Source: Panaeolus papilionaceus
Lineage: Eukaryota; Basidiomycota; Agaricomycetes; Agaricales
Assembly (NCBI GenBank): GCA_015501605.1
Contig: JADNRZ010000054.1
Span: 1-63,313, forward strand
Direction: 5' to 3'
DNA length: 63,313 nucleotides
This document shows, in pieces, positions 48,058-60,138 of the stretch. The translations under genes and the position numbers were made by a program. Every line of letters starts with the position of its first letter. Position 1 is the first letter of the stretch. The notes under the pieces are model-generated. The model was not told where the DNA came from. It did no database searches and saw only the letters and a program-made list of their open reading frames with translations.

Positions 48058-49396
48058 TCAATCCAAATCATCAAACCCAATAAATTCCCTCTCTTGGAGC
48101 GCTCTCTCGAACATCTCGGCCAGATTTTCAATGTATTGCCTATTCTCGAGGTCGAGGTCGTTCAAGCTTCGAGTTTTCACGCGCTCTCCAGGAATTTTAC
48201 CCCCGATGAATCTAAAAGCAAAAGAAATGAATCGTGAGATTACAAGAAATTGAATTGAGGTGATTGCATCATCCGTACTGGAGACGAGGATCATCCTCGG
48301 GCTTGGGGACGATGGGCTGAGGCCTGGGTTTGGGTATCGCTCTACCTGTCTCGGGACTACGGGCTTCCAAGTACATGTCATCAATGCTTCTCCTGTTTCA
48401 CTATCAGCGTGTGACTTCGAAAGGTTGGGAAGTAATAAAACACGTACTTAGTCGTCTTCACAGGGGGTTTCACGGGCTTGCTGAGGACGTTTCCTCGTGC
48501 GTTGAGGTAGAAGTCATCCATGCTTCGCCTATTATATAATGATTTAGTAACCGCAACTAAAGGAGCGATAAGTGGCTCACTTGTCAGTTTTTACTGGGGG
48601 TGACTCTCGCACAGGCTTGCTGAGTACATTCCCGCGTGCCTCGACGTTGAAGTCGCCAAAGCTTCGCCTATTCGACAACTCGTAAATAGCCTAACGCAGA
48701 TAATATCAGCGAAACACTAACCTATTCGTCTTGACAGGTTTCTCTTCCTTCACGGGCTTGCTGAGGACATTTCCGCGTGCGTCAAGGTAGACGTCATCGA
48801 CGCTTCGTCTATTCAACCCCTTGAGCAACTTGAACCCGGCGGAAATATAATGACAAAACTCACTTATTTGCTATCTTCACAGGGGGTTTTTCTTGAACCG
48901 GCTTACTGAGTACGTTTCCTCGTGCTTCCAGATATAAATCATAGATGCTTCGCCTGTTAGACGACTCGTAAATCATCTTCATCAAAATATTTCAAGGAGA
49001 CACTCACTTGTCCTTCACAGTCGTGCCCTGTTGTTTCACTGGCTTCTTACGTTCTCCCGGTATCCTTCCTCCTGTGAACCTTTGGACAGAAGGATGATAA
49101 AATATGTGAGATTAAAAGACACGTATGGGAATGGGGGTGGGTTACACACTGAAGTCGGGGGTCTTCTTGGACGGGAGGGCGAGGCGCTGGCTTGTTGTCG
49201 GGTTTTCCTGTCTCCGGAGCACGAGCCTCGAGGTCCATATCATTGAAGCTTCGTCTATGAAATACACTGTAAGCACCGTGCAATTATTACCGTAATTTGA
49301 TGACACGTACTCAGTTACAACGGAATAAGGAGCGGCAAGAGCACCGGCCGCAGAGAGAATTGCCGTGTAGGCAATGACAGCACTTGCGTACTTCAT
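48058..49396 (-). CDS. Secreted Kex2-type repeat peptide precursor, 291 aa, nine exons
   Basis: Exons 49396-49311, 49254-49150, 49079-49008, 48953-48864, 48808-48722, 48667-48581, 48528-48448, 48392-48279, 48211-48058; all eight introns are phase 2. A signal peptide (about 1-22, ending 'GALAAP') is followed by repeats starting R-S-x-x-D. Four central repeats (residues 89-118, 119-147, 148-176, 177-203; exons 4-7) share 'ARGNVLSKPV'. Dibasic sites sit at the exon junctions K88-R89, K118-R119, R147-R148, K176-R177 and K203-R204, with the first basic residue's codon split by the intron. Exons 2-3 and 8-9 form a second repeat type ('EAR..PETG', 'DPRLQ', 'GG.IPGER'). The C terminus is helical and acidic. 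Such architecture is known for Kex2-processed repeat proteins, including pheromone and dikaritin precursors. No named family was recognised. Confidence 0.88.
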
Positions 49397-49549
49397 GATT
49401 GTGGATATTTCGTGGATAGTGTGAGGAGTTGTTGTTTTTTTTGTAAGCGTATCGGGCAAGCCTGGTACAAGTGAGATGTGCGTGTAGGGTGTTTGGGGGA
49501 TACAGATGAGACCGGCTCAACTGGGAGGATTGAATGTAGAGAAGCCTCT

Positions 49550-49555
49550 TTTATA
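49550..49555 (-). promoter_or_regulatory. TATA box of the repeat peptide precursor gene
   Basis: TATAAA on the minus strand (context GGTATAAAAGAG), about 155 bases before the ATG at 49396. The same GGTATAAAAG context occurs upstream of the tiny peptide locus at 41909. Confidence 0.5.
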
Positions 49556-52500
49556 CCACTCGGTAGTGTAGATATGTCGGCCCTCTCGGGGTGGAAATCG
49601 CGTATTGGTTTGACGTGGGCTCTTGGCTCCCAGCTCACGATCCCCGAATGAAGCTCATATCAGCAGATGTTAGGATAGGGATCGCTACCGTGGTACGCGA
49701 AAATCGATGTGATTGGGTCATGCATGAAACATTATCCAAGAGAATGGCTGGAGCAGGCCGCGGCGCATAACAAATGGGTCTCTTGGAACTTAAAATATGG
49801 AACCCAGCATGAAGCAATATTAATGCCTCCGAGGCAAAAAGGGTTGTTGGTATGACTCTAAGCCACAAGCAGTTCGGTGGAGCACAGAATAAACCTCTGA
49901 GGAAGATTCCCTGTCGCTCGTATTACAATCCGAAATCACATTAGATGCTCTGAAAACAGTGTCGCTACACTATTAGCTCGTCAGTATTATCAGGTCTCCT
50001 ACAAGACTCAAACATCCCCGAGGGCATTCTTGGATCATGATACAGATCTTTCATTGATCAGAGCATTACGACAAAGTGGATAAGCCATCAACTCTTCATC
50101 ACCACCGGGAGTATTCTCGGTACTATCGCCTAGAACGTTGCTACGTATATCAGCCAGCCCCAAGGCGTTATTCAGACCAATGTGGGTATCTGGTCCTCAT
50201 ACCGCTGAGATTGATTGGCCTGTGACCTTACGTATACAAAAAATGGCAATCAGGGTAGAAAATCAGTATCCCTGAGTAATCAGCCCTCAACTTTGACGGA
50301 CAAGGGACTTAATGTAGGAGCAAGAGTTGGAGTATGTTGAAGTAGGTTATAGAATAAGTGAAACAAGCCCTGCAACAGCCTGATGGTTACTACCTGCCAC
50401 GACTGTCTCACAAAAATAGCTTGAGAGTGTGTGGAGCCAAATGCAGTTGTGATACCCGAGCTGCCAGTTAGCCTGACTCGCCGAATGACCACATGTTGAT
50501 TCTTGGCTGGCGGTCAAACCCGGGTCCTCATTCAACCTAGAAAACATACGGCTCATGGACCTGGGCATTATGAACATAAAATGTTCAGCGTACAGACGAG
50601 CCTCCCTGGACTCTGCACAGCACGCAACGGGCTGTGTCTAAACACATAACACCCCTCCTAATCCTACATCTGAAAACATCTTTAGCTCCACCCGCATGAG
50701 CTTCTCTGATACTCCAAAAAATGAAAACCCTTTACGGGGCGCAGCAGACCCGTCATCCAAGAAGAAGATATTTACTGCGGTTGTAGAATGGAGATCGTGG
50801 TCGTTTGACCATGAAATCATGCTCGCCCCCCCTCAGCGATCTTTTAGGGTACTCTTGTCAACGCACATTATGCCCTTCCAGCCTCCTGATACTTTCGACA
50901 TTCTATCTCAGTGTATCTATGCATCTCTCTCTGCAAAGTCATCAGGACCTTGCCTTATTCGGATTAGCGCATTATTCACGCGTTCACGCGTCGCGGGCGC
51001 TTGACTTTCCCGATTTGGCCAGCATTGGACTACCGTATCTCCTCCCTCTCTTCCTCTTATATCGGTCCTTAACATTCTGAATATTCCTTTGCGGTATCAG
51101 GATTAACTTGGAACGCATGTAGGATTTCAGTGCACACGCTGAGCGCCGAGGTTCCAAGTTGCCTCAGATGTTAATAGGCTTTTGCGCTTGCTGGCGATGC
51201 CGCTAGACGACTGAAGGTCTCTCTATTATTGGGTGGGAAAAGAGAAAGGAACGAACCGTGCGCTGAGCTACCGCGAGCGACCTGGGGGTTGCTAAATCAT
51301 GAATAGAATAAGGGTTGTACTCATCACGTGACCAATAAGCCGGACCTGCGCTTGCACAGATCCTTCCACTGTTCCAGTATTACTCTTGTACTAGATTCCT
51401 CAGAAGCTTACCATTCGCATTGAACCTGGAAGCCACGCGGAACGAGTGACACTACCCGACTTCGTGTGCTATTCTTATCGCTATTTCTCACGATATGCCT
51501 TAGACTCGAGAACGAAAGCGTGCAACTGTGTATATATCGACTGGTACATGATACCAGCAATACGGAGTTCTCGAAACCGGATATTACTTCAATCTTATGG
51601 ATAGACATCGCCAATATACGACATCTAGGAGGCATGGGAAGTCGATATTGATTGACTGAGCACTCGGGTCTCGTCAGTTCGTTCGGAACGTAAAATTGAA
51701 AGGGGAGGATCAGGTGATAATCACGAACATTTAGCAGACGCATGGTGGTATTCAAGCATCATAGTTTCTTTGGGAGTAAGTTGACAATTGCGACAAGATC
51801 CGAGGTTTTCTCGCTATACCACTAGCTTATCGTGCAGATAGGTGCTGATCCGATTAACCCTCACCAATGCGGCAGCACTAGGGCACAGTTTGCTATAGCC
51901 AGTGATTTTGACCTCGTATAATAGAGTTGACGGCTGAATATGAATTTAAATATCAACAATCAGTTGCAGAGCCTGAAACAGTCATCGGCCCTCAATTTTC
52001 AAAATGATCGCCTCAGACACTCGTAATCAAGGCGTTTACCTTCCTAACACAGAGGAATCAACGAAGATGAGGGGTCGGGCACGACTCTGCGAGAGTCTCA
52101 TGTTGTCAAACAGAGCACAGTGTTATAAATGGCAGGCTAATGTTACAGTGCCATGCGCATGTTGTAATGAACCCCCAGAATTAACGTAAAAATAATGGTA
52201 AAATGTCGTTGAGAGATCCTCCGACGGACGAATGGCTGCAGGAGATATGCCACAGCGTAAAGAGTGCGGCGGTCGCAGCATCCGCGGTAAAATTTGCCAA
52301 GCCTGAAACCGGTGCTCTCACAGCTGACCGTCAATTGGTGGTCGACAGAGATGCAAATCGCTCAGCTGAAACATTGCGAGAAGACACCGTACGCAGGCAT
52401 GTCGCATAAAGTTCAGAATGTCATTGGGTGCCTGGACGACGAAACTATGTATGGGATTCCATATGCGAACAAGGCATAGACGAAGAAACGAGATGCTTTG

Positions 52501-53281
52501 ATAAGGGGCTAGGAAGTCACTGGCATGTTTCATTCATTTTCATTGGCGTATTAATGCAAAAGCTGGTTAACCATGATCAATAAGTTTTCAATTACTCAAT
52601 TCCAAGTACAGCATGTTGCGTTGCTCACAATGCGATAGGGTACAGCCACTTTTACGCGGATAGAGTGGTCTGAGGGTAAGACGACATAAGGCCAAACTTA
52701 AACAGTTGGGACCTTTTTCCATTAATGACAGCATGTCAGACGGTACATGGGAAAAGATACAACGACCGAAAGAAAAGCCGAGATGTCCAAAGTTATCTCA
52801 GTTCTCTTCCGCATCATGTGTATTGGGAAATTAGAGAAAACCGAACGCGGCAGAGAATATTTTGAGGTAGAATTTATGAGTCCTATGGATCTCTATCATT
52901 CTACGTTTAGGACACCGGATGGTGAATAAGGAGTCTTAGTGTTAGGCATGAGAACCTCTGTTTTCACGCACTCATACAATATGACGTCCATCAGTGAGGT
53001 ATAAATAACTTTATGGAAAAGGGTGAGAAAACGGCTGGACAACATCAGCGTCGAGGCTACAGATGAGCGACGTGCGACAGTGATCATGAGGGTCAATAGC
53101 CATAGTTCTGGTCGGGACCTGGCACCTATCAGCTCTACGGGGCATAAAATGGACATGAAAGAGGTCAAGTATATGCGATAGGAACTTTTCTGGGAATGAG
53201 GAATGATAATAAATAGCTACCCAAAAATGAGGTCGGAGAACCCATAACCAACCGACGCTCTCTTCGCTCCATCTCTCGAAC
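49556..53281. other. Intergenic region, no recognised gene
   Basis: About 3.7 kb with only short frames (up to ~115 codons), none with recognisable motifs or a coherent splice pattern. The last few hundred bases must hold the promoter of the seven-helix gene at 53282. Confidence 0.4.
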
Positions 53282-54535
53282 ATGTCGGGAACATTCGATA
53301 ACACCACATCGTGGCTACCCGTTGGAGAGACTGACGCCGATATTCTCTCGGATGCAGTCAGCTTGATCAGCACGACTACCATGGTCAGCGTCGCATACGG
53401 TATCGTTGTGACGCTTTATGCCATTTGCGCCCAGGCGCTCATTAAACAAATTCGCGCTGGCGTGCGAAAGAAGCAGGCTGCCTACAGCCTAGCATACATT
53501 ACCGTGATGGTGATTATGGGTACTATATACGAGGCATGCAGCGCAAGGCAAACGCAACTGGAATATGTCAACTTCAGAAATTTCCCCGGAGGGCCATCGG
53601 CATATAGTTTGTTCATCTTCGACACCCCAGTCTTCATTGTCGGCGACTCGGCGTACTTTATAGCCAGCTGGATGAACGATGCTCTGCTAGTGAGTAGTAT
53701 GAGACACTGTTCAGGACAATGTCTGACTGAAATCCTACGACTACAGCTCTGGCGTCTATCTGTTCTGTACAGAGGATCACGCTTTTGTACCCCTGTTGTG
53801 ATCGGAGGTGTTATCCTTTATCTCGCTACCTTTTGTGAGTTTGAATCATATATCTATTATAAGCTCGATGCAGATTAAATGTCGCATCTATAGCCCTGGG
53901 CCTCGTCACCCTTATTGAGTCATCACTGCCCAGTCAATCCTTCTGGTCTGCGATCGCCGTCAAATTTGCCACGGCTTATTATGCTGTGGTTACAACGTAC
54001 ACAATCGTCATCACACTCTTCATGGTCTTGCGCATTCTCAGTGTACGACGAAACATTATTAAGGCTACGGGACGTTCCGACTTTGGTGGGCAATACCTTA
54101 GTATTGCGGCCATGATTATCGAGTCCTCTGCACTCTACACTGTATGGGGAATCGTTTTTTTAGCGCTCTATCTCAGGAACAATCAAGTCGAGAACGTATT
54201 CTTGACCACTCTTTCCCAGGTCCAGGTAATTACTTTTTTCGACTATCCGGTCGAGCTTATCACTGATGCTCTTTCTATATCAGATTATTGCCCCTCTTCT
54301 CATCATATATCGCGTCTCACAGGGCAAGGCCTGGGAGCAAGATACAAGCAACAACCTCACAACCTTGAACACGTCTGGAAATACACGCAATCATACAGGT
54401 TACAGTCGTGGTACAACGACTACTCTCAATTCTTCTCATGCCGTGAACATTGTCATCGACAAAGAAGTTCGGAGCGTCGATGACACCAACAAGTTCCGTG
54501 GGAAGCTTGATGAGTACGAGCTCGAGAACGTGTAG
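53282..54535 (+). CDS. Seven-helix orphan membrane protein, family 1, 359 aa
   Basis: Four exons (53282-53689, 53747-53834, 53894-54225, 54284-54535), exon lengths 408, 88, 332, 252. Starts 'MSGTFDNTTSWLP'. Helices lie at about residues 26-53, 68-87, 108-136, 150-170, 184-210, 232-256 and 265-286; 'NFPGGPSAY' lies in the loop after helix 2 and 'YRVSQGKAW' after helix 7. The Thr/Asn-rich tail has possible N-linked or phosphorylation sites and an acidic end ('LDEYELENV'). Nucleotide similarity to the copies at 27597 and 58881 is very high, so these three are recent duplicates. Function unknown; receptor-like topology. Confidence 0.85.
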
Positions 54536-55348
54536 TAGTATTTCACGGCATGCGGACCACTTACTGATACACCGTTTCCGGAGCGTAATCTGTAAGATGA
54601 GTGGTCACGGCGGTATCACTGTCAGAGTCATCGTATTGTTTTCACTCGCATCCCGGTATTACCTGGAGATGGACTGCCTTGTACTACCGTTGTATCTTTC
54701 TCTGTCTGTCCTTTATTTTTTACCACACCAGTCCGGTGTCGACATGCTCTTGGGTATCTTACTTCATGCAGTTTATTAGGCTTTCTCTCTCGTTTTCAGG
54801 GTTTTATTAGGTCTTCCATGCGGTTTGCATGTGACGGAGTCACAATTTTTAACCGGTTAATCTTTGCTATAATTTATATTAACTGTTCTATGCGATCCGG
54901 CTAAGCGGAATTCTTGACATCAGGTTTCGGTAGGACAGGGGTACAAACAGATCGATCGTTGTGAATTTCTGCATCTTAGGCCCCGCTTGCAGCCCCACTC
55001 GAGAACGGACCTTGTGTGATTCTACACCCATCTGGGTCATAGTTAACACTCGGAATGAATTCAGCATGAACTTCGAATCTTGATTAGTTCGTTGTGCGAG
55101 CTATTTTTGTTGGCTCCTTGGCCTCCGGACTCTTTCTGGATGATTCCCCAACACCCTAGTATCCTCGGCATGTGTGGTTAGCACGATCGCGGCTTAACGT
55201 CATAATGGTTATAGTGTACGTAATGATAGGCATCTGATACACCTAGTAGCAGAGATTTAACCCTTGAATTTGTAAACTTAAGATGGATATTAAACACCTG
55301 CGCCCTGTCTTTCAAACTTGATCGTAACCCCATACTTCAGGAATAACG
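54536..55348. other. Intergenic region
   Basis: No gene recognised. Confidence 0.4.
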
Positions 55349-55565
55349 ATGAATCCCTTTTCTGCCCTTTACATCATCCTGCTTGTCATCATGCCTTTGG
55401 CTGCTTCTCCACTCACAGGCAATGTGATTAATCTAAAGCCACCAGCGGTGGATGGGGAGGGTGAGGTTTGCACTTTTAACTATAATAAACAGCATCGTTA
55501 ATGCTACTGATGTGGGCCACGTAGTCTCAGACCTTGGTGTGGGACCAGGAAACACGGGTTTGTGA
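55349..55565 (+). CDS. Tiny secreted peptide precursor, 50 aa
   Basis: Two exons (55349-55460, 55525-55565) with a 64-nt phase-1 intron (GTGAGG...TAG). A signal peptide covers about residues 1-20 ('MNPFSALYIILLVIMPLAAS'), leaving about 30 residues ending 'LGVGPGNTGL', with no cysteine. It resembles the gene at 34540-34752 in size, intron phase and Gly-rich end, though sequence similarity is weak. It lies between two family-1 seven-helix genes. No TATA box was pinned down. A small gene of this size could be chance, but the signal peptide and clean splice support it. Confidence 0.45.
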
Positions 55566-58500
55566 GTTGCTTTTCTAAGTATCCCTAGCAAGTTGGGGTA
55601 TGTAATGATTGGTGTTTGCTGCGCTAGATAACTATCCCAGTTGAACTACAAGAGAAAAAGAAGGAAATAGTTGTCATATGTATGTGCTGAACGTGTATCC
55701 GTTTGTATATCTATCAGTCAAGGCTCTGAACTCAAGAGCAATGGCGAGATATGGTAACCCCCTCATCGGTTCGAAAGGAAATTAAGTGTTTACCTATATC
55801 AGGATTACGCGCCGATAGCGGCATCACTCACTTTCTTGCGCGCGGCTTCAAGCTTGATGTTGAGGTCCATCGCATTCGGACCTCCAGTCATTGTTATGTT
55901 GATGAAGACCATCGATGTAATGTGAGCTACATCTGTCATGTGTGGTTAAATGATACCAGACGCAGCCCAATTCTGTGTAGCAGAAAGGCCTCAAGATGAA
56001 CAAATGATTATCATTCTCAAAGGTAGCGCAGACAGGTCAACTTTCTTGGTCACGTGCGAGAGAGTCAACCTTGGCGACGCAGTCCGCGCTTCTCTCCTTG
56101 TTCCTTCCCTATGACTTCGCCTCGCTCTCTAGTCTACGCGACAATTTGTCGCTGGGCTCAGTATTCTTTCCTTTCTTTTTGACCTTTATTTTACTCTGCC
56201 GAACTCAGACCCACCAGACACCTCTTCCTCGTTGCCAACCCGTCACCATATTCCGGCCTACTTGGAACTTCAGACTCTCTTCACATTTGCTATCTCTGAA
56301 GTGGGACCAAGCACAAGCTCATTGTACAAGTAAATCGGTGATAGAATCCTTAATCCAGGCTTTGTATCGTACTATTCTGGAGACTTGATCCCTCAAGACC
56401 AATGACAGACTCGGCTAGCCTGGGCTATCGGTATCTGTCGGCCTCTCTTCAGACTCCAACCCTGCAGTCACCAATAACACCTGGCGGTGATCATGCCCCT
56501 CTTTCAGACTAGCACCTTAAAACCATAGTCAATGCTAAACTAGCAACGCTCACGACCCCACTCCAACACTACTTTCCTGGAAGAAATTCGCTGGACAACC
56601 CAAGTTATCACTATCACCCCTATCAAAATATCTCACTAAGTCCACCACTTATCCCTCCGTCATACACTAATCTTATATCTAGTCGTCGCAGGATCCGCTT
56701 CCGCTAGAAAGCATGCTTTACCGACTACAGCTTGCACGACTGAATAGTGATTACGAGCCCTTGCCTCGCCATTAAGTCACCAGATAGTACCTAGCCTTGG
56801 ACGATGTTTATTGCACACTGGATGCAATTCCCGTCTGCGAGTTGTGTACTCTTTCATCTTTGTATGAGACGCGGGTGCTAATTGCTTTGGGTCGTCATCG
56901 CTGGCATATCACTCACGCTCTATGGGTGATATCGCCCTCTACGTGACGTCTCCACCTGATGAATCGCATTTTGGCCTTCACCGACGAGTTATCACCCCAT
57001 ACACGGTTAGTATCTGCTCTACGACGTCATCACGTCCTCTGCAGAGCACCTGCACCCCCGACCTTGGCTTAATGCCATTCTTACCTGCTCATGGCGCTTT
57101 GTACTCGATTTTATACCTCGTGCAGGACATCGGGACCCCCGACCTTGGATTACGTGCCTCTTGGCTTAACTTCCCCTACTTTGGCCTATGTGCCTACTGG
57201 CTTAACTGCCCCTTGTCAGTCGCAAATTTCGCACGCCCGTTCTAACGGCCGCCTGTACCGTTAGTGCCCGTTATGGCGTTGAAGCCCGTTCGCGGTTCCC
57301 AATGAGTGTTGAAACGGCGTTGGGGTCCCGTTTCCACGGTTCATATCCCCCGTAACCCGGAGCGTGAACCGGCGTTGAAGGCCCCGTTGTGACGCCCCAA
57401 GGGTTTGTTGTAATGCGTTCCAACGGCATCGGTCCGTTGAAGGGCGTGAGGGGCTGTTGTAACGCGTTGTAACGTGTTACGACGGCTAATCGGAAATTTG
57501 CGACTTATGCACTGGTTCAACGCACCTCACGCATGACTTAATCCCATTATCCTGGCTTATTTCACCTTGCACATGTCTTAACGCCATTTATGCGATTTTG
57601 GCGCCCTCTATGTGGCTTCGTAGATGTCCCGGACGGTACTGAAACCCTATATAAAACACAGTGTTATTAGTAGGTATGCCGTCTTCGTAATAGCTAATAT
57701 TAACTGTTTTCAGCGGCCCAATTACACCGAACGAATTTTCTTTACTCTACACCGCCTACATCGGAGCTTCACTTGAGAACCGACCTTACAGAGTCCCAGT
57801 CCACCTTAGTACTGGTCTTCGATAGGGGTGTCCATTGTTGTTAAAGGTGCGAACCTTAGGTTCCTTGTCTACTGCTTGTGGCTTCCGATCGACTGTATTC
57901 CATGAAAGCGGGGAAGCGAGCAAGTCGCACGATGTAAGGAGGTGAAAAGAGATTCTTTGCGATCCGTGGGTGAATCGACGTTGATGATCGATTTTGAAAC
58001 ACAAGAAACATATTGTACTTGTAACTTATTTTTACAAACTCCAGAATTAGTTCTTTGATACCAAAGGTATTTGATCTTGCCTGCGACCTTGATAAAGATG
58101 TTCACCATGATTGACAAACCTACTGTGACCATTTTGTTCTATTGGAGACAAGGCTACAGACTTCAAAGTGTTGTTAAAAGTAAGTGGTCGCAGATCCACC
58201 ATTGCTAGCAGCCTTGAAGGTCATTGAACGTTGAACACCGATACCCGACCGAATGAAAACATCAAACTTCCAAATTTATCATTTCCACATCTCTTTTGCA
58301 TGTCAATGGTGTATGTGGCTGTGCATGGTAAGTTATTTATTGGTGTAGAGAGACAATATCGAAGGTCAAAACACAGCATAGCTTCTGCATGACAAACCAC
58401 AGATCGCTGTTCATGATGTTTTAAAGCTATAGATTTTCAGTGCACAGCACATGCAACCTACAGGGGTGCAGGTAATCTGCGCCTCCGAGTCAGAAGCCCA

Positions 58501-58880
58501 ATTTCCAGCGCTCAGCGGGCTTGCGGCTCCACGCCCCAGTTCAGATATGAGCAGCCTTTCGACATGCATAAATAAGCCAAAAATTTAATGTGAGCTATAT
58601 ACGTTCCGTGTCGGTAAAGTGGAAAATAGCCACACAATTGTGTGTAGGAGCAGGTCTGAAAGTGACAGGACGACCGACCATCACGGCATCCTGATATCCG
58701 GTGGAGTCTTGCTTTCTAACGTTCCAGAGTGTGCAGCGGTCATAAAGAATGAGTTACAGGCGGGAAATAGTGTCATTGGTTGTAGATAGCCCACGCCAAT
58801 AAATAGCTTCTCGTAAACTGAGGTAGAGACACCTACTCGGTGTCAGTCTCTCCTTTTCCTTTCGTATCAGTTCTCTCAGC
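55566..58880. other. Intergenic region with a CGTT/AACG-rich repeat
   Basis: No gene recognised. The segment 57236-57490 is distinct (listed separately). The last few hundred bases must hold the promoter of the seven-helix gene at 58881. Confidence 0.4.
57236..57490. repeat. Degenerate GTTGAA/AACGGCGTT-rich segment
   Basis: About 250 bp packed with variants of 'CGTTGAAGGC', 'AACGGCGTT', 'CCCGTT' and 'GTAACGCGTTG'; many are short inverted pairs that could fold into hairpins. Bounded by ordinary sequence on both sides. Origin unknown; possibly a remnant of a transposon end. Confidence 0.5.
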
Positions 58881-60138
58881 ATGTCCGGGACACTTGACAA
58901 CACGACCTCATGGCTACCTGTTGACGAGACTAAAGCCGATATATTTGAGGATGCAGTGAGCCTGATTAGCACGACAACCATCGTCAGTGTCGCCTATGGC
59001 ATTGTCGTGACTCTCTATGCTATCTGCGCTCAATCACTCATCCAACAAATTCGGACTAGTGTACGAAAGAAGCAGGCTGCGTACAGCCTAGCATATATCA
59101 GTGTTATGGTTATTATGGGTACTATCTACTGTGCCTGTAGCGCAAGGCAGGCCCAGCTCGAGTACGTCAACTTCCGGAACTTCCCAGGAGGACCATCCGC
59201 GTACAGTCTCTTTATCTTCGACACCCCTATCTTTATTGTGGGAGACTCGGCATACTTTGTAGCCAGCTGGATGAACGACGCACTCTTGGTGAGCGATTAA
59301 ATCTCTTACACAAGGCCAACAATGAATCTATAGCAGCTCTGGCGTCTGTTCGTTCTTTACAGGGGCACCCGGTATTGCGTGCCAGTTGTTGTTGGAGGTG
59401 TTATCTTTTACCTTGCGACTTTCTGTAAGTAGGCCAGTACCATTAGGGTTATAGCAGGAGCTTATGCGTTTGCTCATGAATACAGCCTTGGGTCTTGTCA
59501 CCCTCATTGAATCATCTCTCCCCAACCACTCCTTCTGGTCAGCCATTGCCGTCAAGTTTGCTACAGCATACTACGCTATCCTTACGGCTTACACAATTGT
59601 CATCACACTGTTCATGGTCTTGCGCATTTTAAGCGTTCGTCACAACATTATCAAGGCTGTGGGACGCTCCGACTTTGGCGGGCAGTATCTCAGTATTGTA
59701 GCGATGATCGTCGAATCCTCTGCACTCTATACGGTCTGCGGGATCGTCTTTTTGGCCCTATATCTCAAGAACAATCAGGTTGAGAACGTCTTTCTGGGAA
59801 CCCTTTCCCAAGTCCAGGTACTATGCAACTCAAGCATCCCATTGCGCATATGATTGACTCTCTTTCCAATTCAGATTATTGCTCCTCTTCTCATTATTTA
59901 CCGTGTCTCGCAAGGCAAGGCATGGGAGCAGGAGACTAGCACATACCTCACGACAGTGAAAACGACTGGAATCCCTCACCCTCCTGTAGACTATGGTCAC
60001 GGAACCACTGCAACCACTCTCAACTCGTCCCATGCCCTGAACATTGTGGTTGACAAAGAAGTACACAGTGTACATGATTCTCACAAGGATATCGTGTTCC
60101 GCCGAAAGGGTGATGAGTACGAGCTGGAGACAGTGTGA
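58881..60138 (+). CDS. Seven-helix orphan membrane protein, family 1, 363 aa
   Basis: Four exons (58881-59288, 59337-59424, 59486-59817, 59875-60138), lengths 408, 88, 332, 264. Begins 'MSGTLDNTTSWLP'; all seven helices and the motifs 'NFPGGPSAY', 'RILSVRHN' and 'YRVSQGKAW' are present. The tail ends 'GDEYELETV', similar to the truncated copy at 27597 ('VDEYELETV'). It is the closest full-length relative of the gene 5 kb upstream in the same orientation, consistent with tandem duplication. Ligand unknown. Confidence 0.85.

Noticed and set aside
52203..52479. Two overlapping short frames of ~60-68 codons
   Set aside because: No signal peptide, domain or splice support; neither frame is clearly coding.
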